Positions 1-11,513 of a stretch of 64,000 bases of DNA are shown here, in pieces. The translations under genes were made by a program, and so were the position numbers. The notes under the pieces were generated by a model. The model ran no database searches. It had not been told where the DNA came from and saw nothing but the letters and a program-made list of their open reading frames with translations. Positions within the stretch are counted from its first letter, which is position 1. Each line of letters begins with the position of its first letter. Origin of the DNA: Eucalyptus grandis (taxonomy: Eukaryota; Streptophyta; Magnoliopsida; Myrtales; Myrtaceae); the NCBI RefSeq assembly GCF_016545825.1, contig NC_052614.1, forward strand, positions 7,272,559 through 7,336,558, given 5' to 3'.

Positions 1-3000
1 AAAAGAAACCTACAATCTCTCCTTTAAGTTTGTTGTGGTGTGAAATTGAATTTTAAATTTTTATAAAGTCCTCGTAAATTGGCCTCAGTCTTAATTATGC
101 TGATGTTCTTCGCTCAACCACCACGAGATATTTTACACACGATCTTAGATATGATTGGCTAAGATCAAAGACTAAAGTTCTCTAAAGAAATATCGCCAAA
201 AAATTAGAGATATGTCAAACATCATTCATCTCCTTTTCTTTCGAATATGGACATATGTGAAAGCATGGACTTGATTGTCGCGATCTCTTTGAACCCTCCC
301 GGGGGCACGTGGAGGCTAATGGCTTGCTAAGTGTAAGCTCAGTCTAGGCTTTCCCTACAAGTTATTTTCAAGTCTCTTATCCTAATTTCTCTAGTTGCGC
401 AAGAGTAAAACATGTAGAGCTCGGACTCCATGTTTGGCTCTCTAAAATGGGAGTTTGGAAATACTCACTACAACTGGTTCTTGGGAATTAAAAAGAAACC
501 TATAATCTCTCCTTTAAATTTGTTGTGATGTTAAATTGAATTTTAAATTTTTATCAATCTTAATTAATCTAATGTTCTTCGCTCAACCACCAGGAGATAT
601 TTTACACATGATCTTAGATATGATTGGCTAAGATCAAAGACTAAAGTTCTCTAAAGTAATTTTGCCAAAAAATAGAGAAATGTCGAACATCATTCCTCTC
701 CTTTTTCCTACGAATATGGACATATGTGAAAGCGTGGACTTCACTATTGCGACCTCTTATAACCCTCCCGCAGGTGCTCGAAGGCCAATGGCTCGCTATG
801 TGTAAGCTCAGCCTAGGCTTTCCGTAACCCACTAATTTACAACTTATGATCCGAGTTTTTAGCCTGCAAGTTAGTTTTAAGTCCCTAACCCTAATTTCGT
901 TGGTTGCATAGCAGTAAAATTCGTAGACCTCAAACTCCTTGTTTCGCTCTCTAAAATGGGAGTTTGGGGATACTCACTACAATTGGTTCTTGGGAATTAA
1001 GAAGAAACCTGCAATCTCTCCTTTAAGTTTGTTGTTGTATTAAATTGGATTTGAAATTTCTCTAAAGTCTTCGTAAATTGGCCTCAGTCTTTATTACGCT
1101 AATGTTCTTCGCTCAACCACCACCAGATATTTTACACACCATCTTAGATATGAGTGGCTAAGCTCAAAGACTAAAGTTCTCTAAACTAATTTCGCCAAAA
1201 AATGAGAGATATGTCAAACATCATTCCTCTCATTTTCTTACAAATATGGACATTTGTGAAAGAATGGACTTGACTGTCGCGACCTCGTCGAGCCCTCCTA
1301 TGGGCGCTCGGAGGCTAATGGCTCGCTAAGTGCAAGATCAGTCCGGGCTTTCCCTAACCCACTAATTTACGAATTTATGGTTTGAATTTTCAGCCTGTAA
1401 GTCATTTTTAAGTTCCCGATCCTAATTTCTTTAGTTACGCAAGAGTAAAATTTGTAGAACTTGGACCCCATGTTTGGCTGTCTAAAATGAGAGTTTGGGG
1501 ATACTCATTACAATTAGTTCTTGGTTATTAAGAACGAACTTACAATCTCTCCTCTAAATTTGTTGTTGTGTTGAAATGAATTTTATATTTTTTTAAGTCC
1601 TCGTAAATTGGCCGTAGTCTTAATTACGCTAATGTTCTTTGCTCAACAACCATGAGATATTTTACCCACAATCTTAGATATGATTGGCTAAGATCATAGA
1701 CTAAAGTTCTCTAAGGTAATTTCGCCAAAAATTAGAGATATGTCAAACATCATTCCTCTCCTTTCATTATGAATATGGTCATATGTGAAAATGTGGATTT
1801 GAGTATCACGTCCTCTCTAAACCCTCTTGCAGGCGCTCGAAGGCTAATGGCTCGCTAAGTGTAAGCTTAGTCTGGACTCTCCTTAACTCATTAATTCACA
1901 ACTTATGGTCCCAGTTTTTAGCTTACAAGTTATTTTCAAGTTTCCGATCCTAATTTCTTTGGTTATGCAAGAGTAAAATTTGTAGAGCTTAGACTCTATG
2001 TTTGGCTCTCTAAAATGGGAGTTTTGGGATACTCACTACAGTTGGTTCATGGGAATTAATAAAAAAACCTACAATCTCTCCTTTAAGTTAATTGTTGTGT
2101 TGAATTGACTTTTAAATTTTTTTAAAGTCCTTATAGATTGGCCTCAATCTTAATTATGCTTAATTATGCTGTTGTTCTTTGCTCAACCACCACGAGATAT
2201 TTTACACACGATCTTAGATATGATTTGCTAAGATCAAAGACTAAAGTTCTCTAAAGAAATATCGCCAAAAAATTAGAGATATGTCAAACATCATTCATCT
2301 CCTTTTCTTACGAATATGGACATATGTGAAAGCATGGACTTGACTGTCGCGATCTCTCTGAACCCTCCCGTGGGCACGTGGAGGCTAATGGCTTGCTAAG
2401 TGTAAGCTCAGTCTAGGCTTTCCCTACAAGTTATTTTCAAGTCTCTTATCCTAATTTCTCTAGTTGCGCAAGAGTAAAATTTGTAGAGCTCGGACTCCAT
2501 GTTTGGCTCTCTAAAATGGGAGTTTGGGAATACTCACTACAACTGGTTCTTGGGAATTAAAAAGAAACCTACAATCTCTCCTTTAAGTTTGTATTGATGT
2601 TAAATTGAATTTTAAATTTTTATAAAGTCCTCGTAAATTGGCCTCAATCTTAATTAAGCTAATGTTCTTCGCTCAACCACCAGGAGATATTTTACACATG
2701 ATCTTAGATATGATTGGCTAAGATCAAAGACTAAAGTTCTCGAAAGTAATTTTGCCGAAAAATTAGAGATATGTCGAACATCATTCCTCTCCTTTTTCCT
2801 ACGAATATGGACATATGTGAAAGTGTGGACTTCACTATTGCGACCTCTTATAACCCTCCCGCGGGTGCTCGGAGGCCAATGGCTCGCTATGTGTAAGCTC
2901 AGCCTAGGCTTTCTGTAACCCACTAATTTACAACTTATGATCCGAGTTTTTAGCCTGCAAGTTAGTTTTAAGTCCCTAACCCTAATTTCGTTGGTTGCAT

Positions 3001-6000
3001 AGCAGTTAAATTCATAGCCTTGTTTCGCTCTCTAAAATGGGAGTTTGGGGATACTCACTACAATTGGTTCTTGGGAATTAAGAAGAAACCTACAATTTCT
3101 CCTTTAAGTTTGTTGTTGTATTAAATTGGATTTGAAATTTTTCTAAAGTCTTCGTAAATTGGCCTCAGTCTTTATTACGCTAATGTTCTTCGCTCAACCA
3201 CCACCAGATATTTTACACACCATCTTAGATATGAGTGGCTAAGCTCAAAGACTAAAGTTCTCTAAACTAATTTCGCCAAAAAATGAGAGATATGTCAAAC
3301 ATCATTCCTCTCATTTTCTTACAAATATACCTCGCCGAGCCCACTTGTGGGCGCTCGGAGGCTAATGGCTCGCTAAGTGCAAGCTCAGTCCGGGCTTTCC
3401 CTAACCCACTAATTTACGAATTTATGGTTTGAATTTTCAGCCTGTAAGTCATTTTTAAGTTCCCGATCCTAATTTCTTTAGTTACGCAAGAGTAAAATTT
3501 GTAGAACTTGGACCCCGTATTTGGCTATCTAAAATGAGAGTTTGGGGATACTCATTACAATTAGTTCTTGGTTATTAAGAACAAACTTACAATCTCTCCT
3601 CTAAATTTGTTGTTGTGTTGAATTGAATTTTATATTTTTTAAGTCCTCGTAAATTGGCCTTAGTCTTAATTACGCTAATGTTCTTTGCTCAACAACCACG
3701 AGATATTTTACCCATGATCTTAGATATGATTGGCTAAGATCATAGACTAAAGTTCTCTAAGGTAATTTCGCCAAAAAATTAGAGATATGTCAAACATCAT
3801 TCATCTCCTTTTGTTATGAATATGGTCATATGTGAAAATGTGGATTTGAGTATCACGTCCTCTCTAAACCCTCTTGCAGGCGCTCGGAGGCTAATGGCTC
3901 GCTAAGTCTAAGCTCAGTCTGGACTCTCCTTAACTCATTAATTCACAACTTATGGTCCCAGTTTTTAGCTTACAAGTTATTTTCAAGTTTCCGACCCCAA
4001 TTTCTTTGGTTATGCAAGAGTAAAATTTGTAGAGCTCAAAATCTATGTTTGGCTCTCTAAAATGGGAGTTTTGGGATACTCACCACAATTGGTTCATGGG
4101 AATTAATAAAAAAACCTACAATCTCTCCTTTAAGTTAGTTGTTGTGTTGAATTGACTTTTAAATTTTTTTAAAGTCCTTATGATTGGCATCAGTCTTAAT
4201 TACGCTTAATTATGCTGATGTTCTTCGCTCAACCACCACGAGATATTTTATACACGATCTTAGATATGATTGGCTAAGATCAAAGAATAAAGTTCTCTAA
4301 AGAAATATCGCCAAAAAATTAGAGATATGTCAAACATCATTCGTCTCCTTTTCTTTCGAATATGGACATATGTGAAAGCATGGACTTGACTGTCGCGATC
4401 TCTCTAAACCTTCCCATGGGCACGTGGAGGCTAATGGCTTGCTAAGTGTAAGCTCAGTCTAAGCTTTCCCTACAAGTTATTTTCAAGTCTTTTATCCTAA
4501 TTTCTCTAGTTGCGCAAGAGTAAAATTTGTAGAGCTCAGACTCCATGTTTGGCTCTCTAAAATGGGAGTTTGGGAATACTCACTACAATTGGTTCTTGGG
4601 AATTAAAAAGAAACCTACAATCTCCCCTTTAAGTTTGTTGTGATGTTAAATTGAATTTTAAATTTTTATAAAGTCCTCGTAAATTGGCCTCAATCTTAAT
4701 TAAGCTAATGTTCTTCGCTCAACCACCACGAGATATTTTACACAGGATCTTAGATATGATTGGCTAAGATCAAAGACTAAAGTTCTCTAAAGTAATTTTG
4801 TCGAAAAATTAGAGATATGTCGAACATCATTCCTCTCCTTTTTCCTACGAATATGGACATATGTGAAAGCGCGGACTTCACTGTTGCAACCTCTCGAAGC
4901 CCTCCCACAGGCTCTCGAAGGCCAATGGCTTGCTAAGTGCAAGCTCCGGCTGGGCTTTCCCTGCAAATTATTTTCAAGTACCTGATCCTAATTTCTTTAG
5001 TTACGCTAGAGTAAAATTTGTAGAACTTGGGCCCCATGTTTGGCTGTCTAAAATGAGAGTTTGGGGATACTCATTACAATTAGTTCTTGGTTATTAAGAA
5101 CAAACTTACAATCTCTCCTTTAAATTTGTTGTTGTGTTGAATTGAATTTTATATTTTTGTAAGTCCTCGTAAATTGGCCTTAGTCTTAATTACGCTAATG
5201 TTCTTCGCTCAACAACCACGAGATATTTTAGACACGATCTTAGATATGATTGGCTAAGATCAAAGACTAAAGTTCTCTAAAGAAATATCGCCAAAAAATT
5301 AGAGATATGTCAAACATCATTCATCTCCTTTTGTTATGAATATGGTCATATGTGAAAGTGTGGATTTGAGTATCACGTCCTCTCTAAACCCTCTTGCAAG
5401 TGCTCGGAGGCTAATGGCTCGCTAAGTGTAAGCTCAGTTTGGACTTTCCTTAACTCATTAATTCACGACTTATGGTCCAAGTTTTTAATTTACAAGTTAT
5501 TTTCAAGTTTCCGATCCTAATTTCTTTGGTTATGTAAGAGTAAAATTTGTAGAGCTCAGACTCTATGTTTGGCTCTCTAAAATGGGAGCCCTATGTTTGG
5601 CTCTCTAAAATGGGAGCTTCAGGATACTCACTACAATTGGTTCATGGGAATTAATAAAAAACCTCCAATCTCTCCTTTAAGTTTGTTGTTGTGTTGAATT
5701 GACTTTTAAATTTTTTAAAGTCCTTATAAATTGGCCTCAGTCTTAATTACGCTTAATTACTGATGTTCTTTGCTCAACCACCACGAGATATTTTACACAC
5801 GATCTTAGATATGATTGGCTAAGATCAAAGACTAAAGTTTTCTAAAGTAATTTTGCCGAAAAATTAGACATATGTCAAACATCATTCCTCTCCTTTTTCC
5901 TACGAATATGGGCATATGTGAAAGCGTGGACTTCACTGTCGCGATCTCTCGGAACGCTCGCGCAAGCGTTGAAGGCTAACGGCTCACTTAGTATAAGCTC

Positions 6001-6075
6001 CGGCTGGGCTTTCACTAGACCATCAAGTCACAACTTATAAGCCGAATTTTTAACTTGCAAATCATTTTTATTTAT
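1..6075. repeat. Promoter-derived satellite array with four-monomer higher-order repeat
   Basis: Twelve monomers begin near 1, 491, 1001, 1531, 2061, 2561, 3081, 3579, 4108, 4606, 5098 and 5655. The landmark gatattttaca recurs near 127, 594, 1124, 1655, 2191, 2685, 3206, 3701, 4239, 4727, 5220 and 5787. Monomers four apart are far more alike than neighbours, giving a period of about 2.05 kb. The third period is altered: the monomer at 4606 starts as type B and ends as type C, and the last starts as type A and ends as type B. Each monomer holds gactccatgtttggctctc (or a variant), the minus-strand start codon and first codons of the ankyrin genes, plus sequence matching their upstream region (for example 41190-41530). 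Short ORFs inside, such as those at 641-832 and 2654-2923, are by-products of repetition. The left edge is cut by the window. Confidence 0.93.
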
Positions 6076-6379
6076 GAGTTGTCTTTAATCAATTTGTGAT
6101 GAATCAATTAAAAACCAAGTAAAAAATTGAGAGAAATATTTTTTTATTACACAATTAGAGAAATTAGGATTGGAAATTTGATTACACTAGTTTATCAATT
6201 AAGGCCTTTTTCCAAATTTGATCGTGTTTAAACACTTGGGTTTGCTTTTTTAATGTATTTTTAAAAGAAAACTACTCAAAATTTATTTTAAAGCCTTTTG
6301 CTAGTTTTCGAAAAAAAAAATCGGATTTTTTTATCATTTTTAAATATTAAAAAGCTATCATTATTTTTAATTGATAATA
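6076..6379. other. AT-rich spacer
   Basis: This is an A/T-rich stretch between the last degraded satellite monomer and a GC-rich block. I see no ORF, RNA gene or repeat structure in it. Confidence 0.5.
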
Positions 6380-7130
6380 GGGAGCGGGATTGGATGTCCG
6401 GATTCAACCCGGGTCGGGGCTGAACCAGGACCTTGGCTGGACTGGGCTTAGCGAATGAGCCCAATCCGGCAACATTCTTAACCCAAGAAAATAAAACAAA
6501 ACCCAGCCCACAATTTTAATAACCAAAGCCGGGCCATTATCGGTATCTGAGCCCAACCTGGGAAACCAACCTTTACAACCCGGCCGGATCTCACGCCCGA
6601 CCCGAATGACACGATTCGCGCCCCGGTTCCTCCACCGTTCCGCGCGCGCGTTGCTGCGTCGCCTAGCACGGCGAGGCCGAGGACTCGGCCTCCGGCCGAC
6701 CATCCACCGTCGCCGACCATGGCTCGGCTGAGCCTTCTCCCGACTTGCGACGCCTCGATGACGGCCAAAACAAAAGGCACGACAATTGGATCTCGTTCGG
6801 TCATATCATCGAGCAGTTGGTGCAAGCTATAAAAACGGGAGGTTTTTGGCCTCATCGGGACTCAAACCCGAGCCAAGATCCTCACCGGAGGAACGATGGC
6901 TCACAGAGCAGGTAGATGGAGGTCGGTCCAGGTCCAAAGTTCGCGCAAGCCGGATGGCCGCGAGCTCTGGCCCAGCGAGCCCAAAACACATGGCTATGGC
7001 GGGGCACTAAAAAGGGGGCTCACCGACTTCGGCTGGAGGACGTCGTCCGAGAAAAGTCGCTGGCCGGGGCTCGTGCGAGGCTGAGGCTCACTCGCTCTGT
7101 CTCAGATCGGGATTCCTCTCTCCCGCATAC
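6380..7130. other. Unidentified GC-rich block
   Basis: Base composition jumps to GC-rich, with phrases such as cccgggtcggggctgaacc and a TATA-like ctataaaaacg near 6828. ORFs of 60-125 codons exist on both strands, but they overlap, have no recognisable motifs and are best explained by low stop frequency. The style resembles the GC-rich leader of the copia element at 35220-35560, so a decayed retroelement leader or LTR is possible. No boundaries or target duplication were found. Confidence 0.35.
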
Positions 7131-7184
7131 TCCCTTCTCTATCCGAACCCACCAACCACACCTATGTATATCAAATATATACTA

Positions 7185-7400
7185 TAGTCCTCAGATGCAT
7201 CCCCCAATTTCCTAACAACTTTTAAGCTCTTCTTATAGTCTTATTTGAGCTTGCACATTACCTTATTCTTTAGCAAAGATTATTCAACTAGATGGATTGA
7301 GTTAGGAAGATGCTTGAAATGAGCAATACTGTCATAAGGGCATTTACGATTAGTATTTCAACCAACATGTTGTTAATTCTTGAAAATACGTCCCAAATTT
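7185..7400. repeat. Stray copy of the distal promoter module of the ankyrin family
   Basis: The string agatgcatcccccaatttcc, followed by a run through ttatttgagcctgcacatt, ggattgtgttaggaagatgc and ttgaaatgagcaa, also occurs upstream of ankyrin loci at 42890-43100, 47640-47870 and 57080-57250. It marks a remnant of an ankyrin unit left of the sHSP gene. From 7400 to 8095 I see only AT-rich unique-looking sequence. Confidence 0.7.
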
Positions 7401-8095
7401 GAACCCATAAATTAGCCCGATCTATTAAAGGATAATTTGAAAATAGAATATTTGTGGACATTAGCGAATGTGTACAATAGAAACCCATATTTCCCGTTCG
7501 GTGAGAGTCCAAGTTGGATATTTCCTATTCTGTCTGGATACTAAATTGGTGTGCAAGAGCAGTCGGCTAAGAAAAAGAAAATAACAAAAGGAAACTTGGA
7601 CGTTGCCGATTGGTTGGCTGAATATTGATGCTGTACATGGATTTCCCATTCCATGTGAGACTTAGAAAGTTTACTGTTAGTCAAGATAAAATCATGAGTG
7701 TAAACATAAAATTTAGAACTGTGAATAATGATAAATGTTACTGTCTTGATATTCTTGACTCTTTAGGAGTGTGGAGAGAGAATTGATAAAGATTGCATCT
7801 TTACCCAAATAACTTCATATTAGTATATTAGAATCAAGGGTATTTGTACCCAATCAATATGTATATGAAAGGAAATAATTTAATAAGTAAATTAACTTAT
7901 TTTATAGAATAAAGAAATAATAAATAATATTTTTAATATCTAATAATACCTCTAGTAATATTCTTTTTGAAAATCCTTTAATATACATAAATAGTTTTTA
8001 ACAAAAAAAGAGAGGCTTATAACCTTTGCTATTAAGATCCTCTAGTAATTAAAGAACTCAAAATTGTCGCTTTGCGGTGGAATTTGGAAGGGGGT

Positions 8096-8103
8096 GTGGA
8101 GAT
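8096..8103. repeat. 8-bp target site duplication, left copy
   Basis: GTGGAGAT lies immediately before the element end TAGGGGTGAGC and is repeated exactly at 10207-10214. Eight bases is the hallmark length of hAT transposition. Confidence 0.9.
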
Positions 8104-8199
8104 TAGGGGTGAGCACGGTTCCCGGGTAGAACCGGGAACCGGGGAACCGAACCGGAGGGTTAGGTTCGGTTCCCGGTTCCAAAGACACCGGTTCCGGTT

Positions 8200-8268
8200 C
8201 CCGGTTCCATTTTTCTAGGAACCGGCGTTCCCGGTTCCGGTTCCGGTTCCTAGAAAAATGGAACCGGG
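8200..8268. repeat. Perfect 26-bp inverted repeat (hairpin) in the left end of Pack-hAT 1
   Basis: Arms 8200-8225 and 8243-8268 are exact reverse complements (cccggttcc, atttttctag, gaaccgg) around a 17-bp loop. It lies just inside the terminus among ccggttcc repeats. Confidence 0.85.
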
Positions 8269-8326
8269 AATCGAACCGAACCGAACCGGAACCGGTCATA
8301 ATTCTAAAAAAACCTAGCTTCCCCAC

Positions 8327-9053
8327 GTGATTTCCCGCCTCTGCGATTCTTCCCCCCTTCCTCTTTTTCTCTCTTTCTCTCTCTCTCTTTCTTTCTCCAC
8401 TTTTCACTCATCACGTCACTTCTTGCCCCCCAACTTTTTCTTTTCCTCTCTCTCTCTCTCTCTCTCTTTCCCCCTCTCTCGGCCGAAACCCCACTCCTCC
8501 TCCTTCTTCTTCTTCTTCTTCGTAGTCTTCTTCTTCCTCTTGCTGGCTGCTGCTTCACCCACTACCACATCGCCGCCCCACGCCCTACTCACCACCATCT
8601 CTTGGCCACCGAACCACCACCACCCACCGCTCGTCCGACGAGTCGTCTCGCTGTTGAGCCCGACGAGCTGTCGCGCTGTCCGTGTTACCCCTCGCCGCCG
8701 TGAGCTGCCGCCGCCGTCTCCAAGCCACCATCACCACCTCTTGCCGCCGCCACTCGCTCCGCCGTCCGGGCCGTCGTTGCTTCGAACCGCCACCGCCTCC
8801 GCCAGAACCGAGCTCTTCCCCCCTTGGCCGTGGGTTGAGCCGCGATCGCCGCCGTCTTCGCTGCGCCGTTCGTGCCGCCGTTGGTGCCGTGAGACTCGTG
8901 TCTTCGCCGCTGTCGCCGTCGCCGCGTGCTTGCCGTCGCCGGACCTCCCTTGAAGATCGATCTGGCTACAAACGACTCGATGGCGAAGTGCCGGTGGCCG
9001 AGCTTTGCGAACCTCGCTCGCGGCTCGATGAATCGGATGGCATGTCGCCCTAA
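8327..9053 (+). other. CT-rich then GC-rich leader region inside Pack-hAT 1
   Basis: An open frame from 8327 to 8953 would encode a Ser/Leu/Phe-rich then Pro/Arg/His-rich peptide that follows directly from the tct and ccg triplet runs. There is no domain. The CT-rich first part (8320-8500) matches, inverted, 59690-59850 of the second Pack-hAT, so it belongs to the element; the GC-rich second part resembles a 5' UTR or first exon and may also be captured. I treat it as non-coding leader unless transcripts show otherwise. Confidence 0.5.
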
Positions 9054-9089
9054 TTCCTTAAAGTAAATGATCTCTTGGGGTGCTTGATG

Positions 9090-9956
9090 TTTAGGTATGG
9101 ACCCTTTGGAGAGGAGGTTTCGAGAGTGCTAGGCGGTGGTCTTGTGCCAGGTTCGACCTACTTTTTTGCTGTATGGTCCGCACGAATCTGCTGCATTACT
9201 TGAACTTTCACTTGAGATGTATGGAAGTTTGAAGATTTTAATTTTATCAAAGCTATTGATTTTGCTGCATTGTGGCTCTAAAGGTTCCTTAATTTTGGTG
9301 GGAGGTGATCCTGGTGTTGGCAAGAGTACCCTGTTGCTGCAGGTAATGTACTTAGATAATACAATAGAAATTCATAAAATATTTTAAGTTCTGTATATAT
9401 CTACCTCCCTGTCTAACCATTGTGCCCTACCTTGTCCATCTCATATATTAATACTAGAAGATGGCTGCAATGATTGCTGAAGGGCATGATCTTGGGAGAT
9501 CGGCTCCAGTAGTATGTCTCTGGGGAAGAGCCAGAGGTAAATGGATTTTTCATGCTAGCCTTCTGCTGGTCTTTGCTGTCATGCATATTCATTCTTGTTG
9601 CCAGATCAAATTTGTTATTGCTTTCGGACAGTTTTTCTTGTTTGTAAACATAGGCTCTTGTGCATTTTCTGTCTTAGGATTTCTCTGGCTTGTACCTTAA
9701 GAATTAGCCACGAGACAATTTTACTCAAGGAGTCTTGATAGAAATGAGGATATAGATTTTCTCTGATAGGAATGTGTTGTATGTGTTGCTTATCTTTTTT
9801 TCTGGCCAACCTATATGTATCGTTGTCATATGACACTTAGAATCTACCTTTTCCCCTTATGAGGAATCTCTTTGATTTTGTTTTAGAGTGTGGAGCAAAT
9901 TGGAAGTAGAGCTGACCGTCTAAATGTAAAAGATTTACATTGCTGTGTATTGGCAG
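9090..9956 (+). pseudogene. Captured exons of a RadA/Sms-like DNA repair ATPase
   Basis: Four exon-like pieces keep splice-site borders. The piece ending at 9150 encodes EVSRVLGGGLVPG. The piece 9284-9342 encodes SLILVGGDPGVGKSTLLLQ with the Walker A motif GDPGVGKST. The piece 9461-9536 encodes MAAMIAEGHDLGRSAPVV and then leaves frame. The piece 9887-9956 begins SVEQIGSRADRLNV. The order and spacing of motifs are those of bacterial-type RadA, which plants also encode for organellar recombination. Introns begin GT and end AG, so genomic DNA was captured, not a cDNA. The third piece appears to have lost 2 bp where the family has YVSGEE, and the 5' and 3' parts of the gene are absent. It cannot encode a working RadA, but a spliced chimeric transcript is possible. 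Confidence 0.82.
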
Positions 9957-10206
9957 GTACCGAAAATGGAGGGCCAATATTGAATTATTTCGGCTTTTGG
10001 ATATTCGCGCTCACTACGAAAATGAAACCCAAAAAAAAAAAAAAAAACCTGTTGGAACCTGGAACCGACCTCGGAACCCGTGACAGGATAGGTTCCGGGT
10101 TCTCGGTTTTGACGGGTAGGTTCCGGTTCCAAAATTGAGGAACTGTACAGAGGTAGGTTCCGGGTTCCGACGGAACCGAACCGGAACCGGGAACCGCTCA
10201 CCCCTA

Positions 10207-10214
10207 GTGGAGAT
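10207..10214. repeat. 8-bp target site duplication, right copy
   Basis: GTGGAGAT repeats the 8096-8103 copy exactly and directly follows the terminal CACCCCTA. Confidence 0.9.
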
Positions 10215-10370
10215 AGCATTCCTCCAAAAAGCAATCGGTGAGCCTCTTTCATGCGTGGTGGGGCACGAGGTGGCCCCACCTTCCACGTGGCTTTAGCGTA
10301 CTATTACTTGGGGAGAAAATATTAAGTGGGCTGGGCACGGGTCGAAAAGGACCGATTTAAGAGATAACTC

Positions 10371-11065
10371 TTTGGAAAAAGTATCAAAAAAAATTTAAAA
10401 CTAAAGCATTTATATTAATTCAGTCCTAAATATTTCAATCAATTTTATCGCATTATTATTAATTTAGTATATTCGGCTAATTTTAACTAGCAAAAGCTAA
10501 TGCAAATGTTGACTGACTAGTAAATACGACGTGATAATTTTTAAATAATTTTTCTTTATTTTTATCTAATTTTTTATTAAATTTTAATTTTTCTTTTTAA
10601 TTTTCTTTTTCCTCTCCCACCTCATTGGGCTTCTTCTCGCAATGGCCGATGAGGCTTCAATGAGACCGCAGCCACAAAGTCATCATCGGCCGTCGGTGAG
10701 GATTGCAGCCCTTGCTCGGCCTCCCCAAATCTGGCAAGGCCTAGGGGCTGTGGGGTGAGGGCCACAATCCTTGTTGGTGGCCAATGAGGGCCTCGCAGCC
10801 CTCACCTAGCCTCACTAGCCATTGCAGGGAGAAGCCGAAGGAGGAAGAAGAGGAAAAAGAAAATGAATTAATTAAAAAATTCAGAAAAAAATTATTTAAA
10901 TTTACTAAGTTGATGTTCATCAACCGATTAGCATTTATGTTAGCGCCGATCGACCAAAATTGATCGGATGGATTAAATTGATACTAACGTAAACAAATTT
11001 AAAATTAAATCGATCCAATTAAAAGTTTTTGTGCTAAATGATATTAATGTTATAAATTTAAGATT
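10371..11065. mobile_element. MITE-like element with GC-rich core (copy a, degraded)
   Basis: The layout is an outer AT-rich arm, a pyrimidine tract (10540-10620), a GC-rich core with ggcctccccaaatctggcaa (10620-10830), a purine tract (10826-10870) and a second AT-rich arm in which ttgatcggatggattaaatt mirrors the first. It has the architecture of the better-preserved copies at 12453-13135 and 20446-21099. No clean terminal repeat or target duplication is left. Confidence 0.55.
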
Positions 11066-11513
11066 TTCTTTTTTTTTGTACTTCACTCATAATTATTATA
11101 ACATGAAATCCAAACATGTGGACCTATATTATCTTTGATCATTTAATTTTCGCACGAGACTCGCGGGAATCAGAACTAAGATGATGGTGCCATCCCAATT
11201 GCTATTTTAGCTGGGAGGCCTCCTTTTTCTTAAATTGGGTAGTAAAGATCTGTTTATATATCCATCGGGCCGTTATATTCCAATCTAATTGCCGACGTAC
11301 AGTGACTAGAAATTCAATCGAATTGTTAGAATCTAGTATTTATTAGAGATAGTCCTACATACTCTATTAATCATTTGATAATCGAAAACCCTTACTAGAT
11401 TTCATTACACAGAGACATGTCTCATTACACATATTAAAACCCCATAAGAAAACAGAGGGAACTCCACAAGTCCCTAAAAAACTTTCGTAGACAGAATTAA
11501 AACCGGACCATCA

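Larger units (their letters stand above)
8104..10206 (+). mobile_element. Non-autonomous hAT element carrying captured exons (Pack-hAT 1)
   Basis: The element starts TAGGGGTGAGC and ends GCTCACCCCTA, a perfect 11-bp terminal inverted repeat, flanked by an exact 8-bp duplication. Both subterminal regions are packed with ggaaccgg/ccggttcc words, as in hAT subterminal repeats. From the left it contains a 26-bp-arm hairpin (8200-8268), a G-box CACGTG (8324-8329), a long CT-rich tract (8350-8530), a GC-rich proline/serine-type open stretch (8327-9053) and then spliced exons of a RadA-like gene. No transposase is present. The left 400 bp and the right 200 bp match, inverted, the two ends of the element at 57252-60000, so both belong to one family. 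Confidence 0.9.

Noticed and set aside
641..2923. Nearly identical minus-strand ORFs of 63 and 89 codons (MGYGKPRLSLHIASHWP)
   Set aside because: They are 2.01 kb apart because they lie in equivalent monomers of the satellite; other monomers interrupt the frame and no protein features are seen.
8327..8953. 208-codon plus-strand ORF as a protein gene
   Set aside because: Its product follows from ctt/tct and ccg repeats, and the matching region of Pack-hAT 2 does not keep the frame. Treated as leader.
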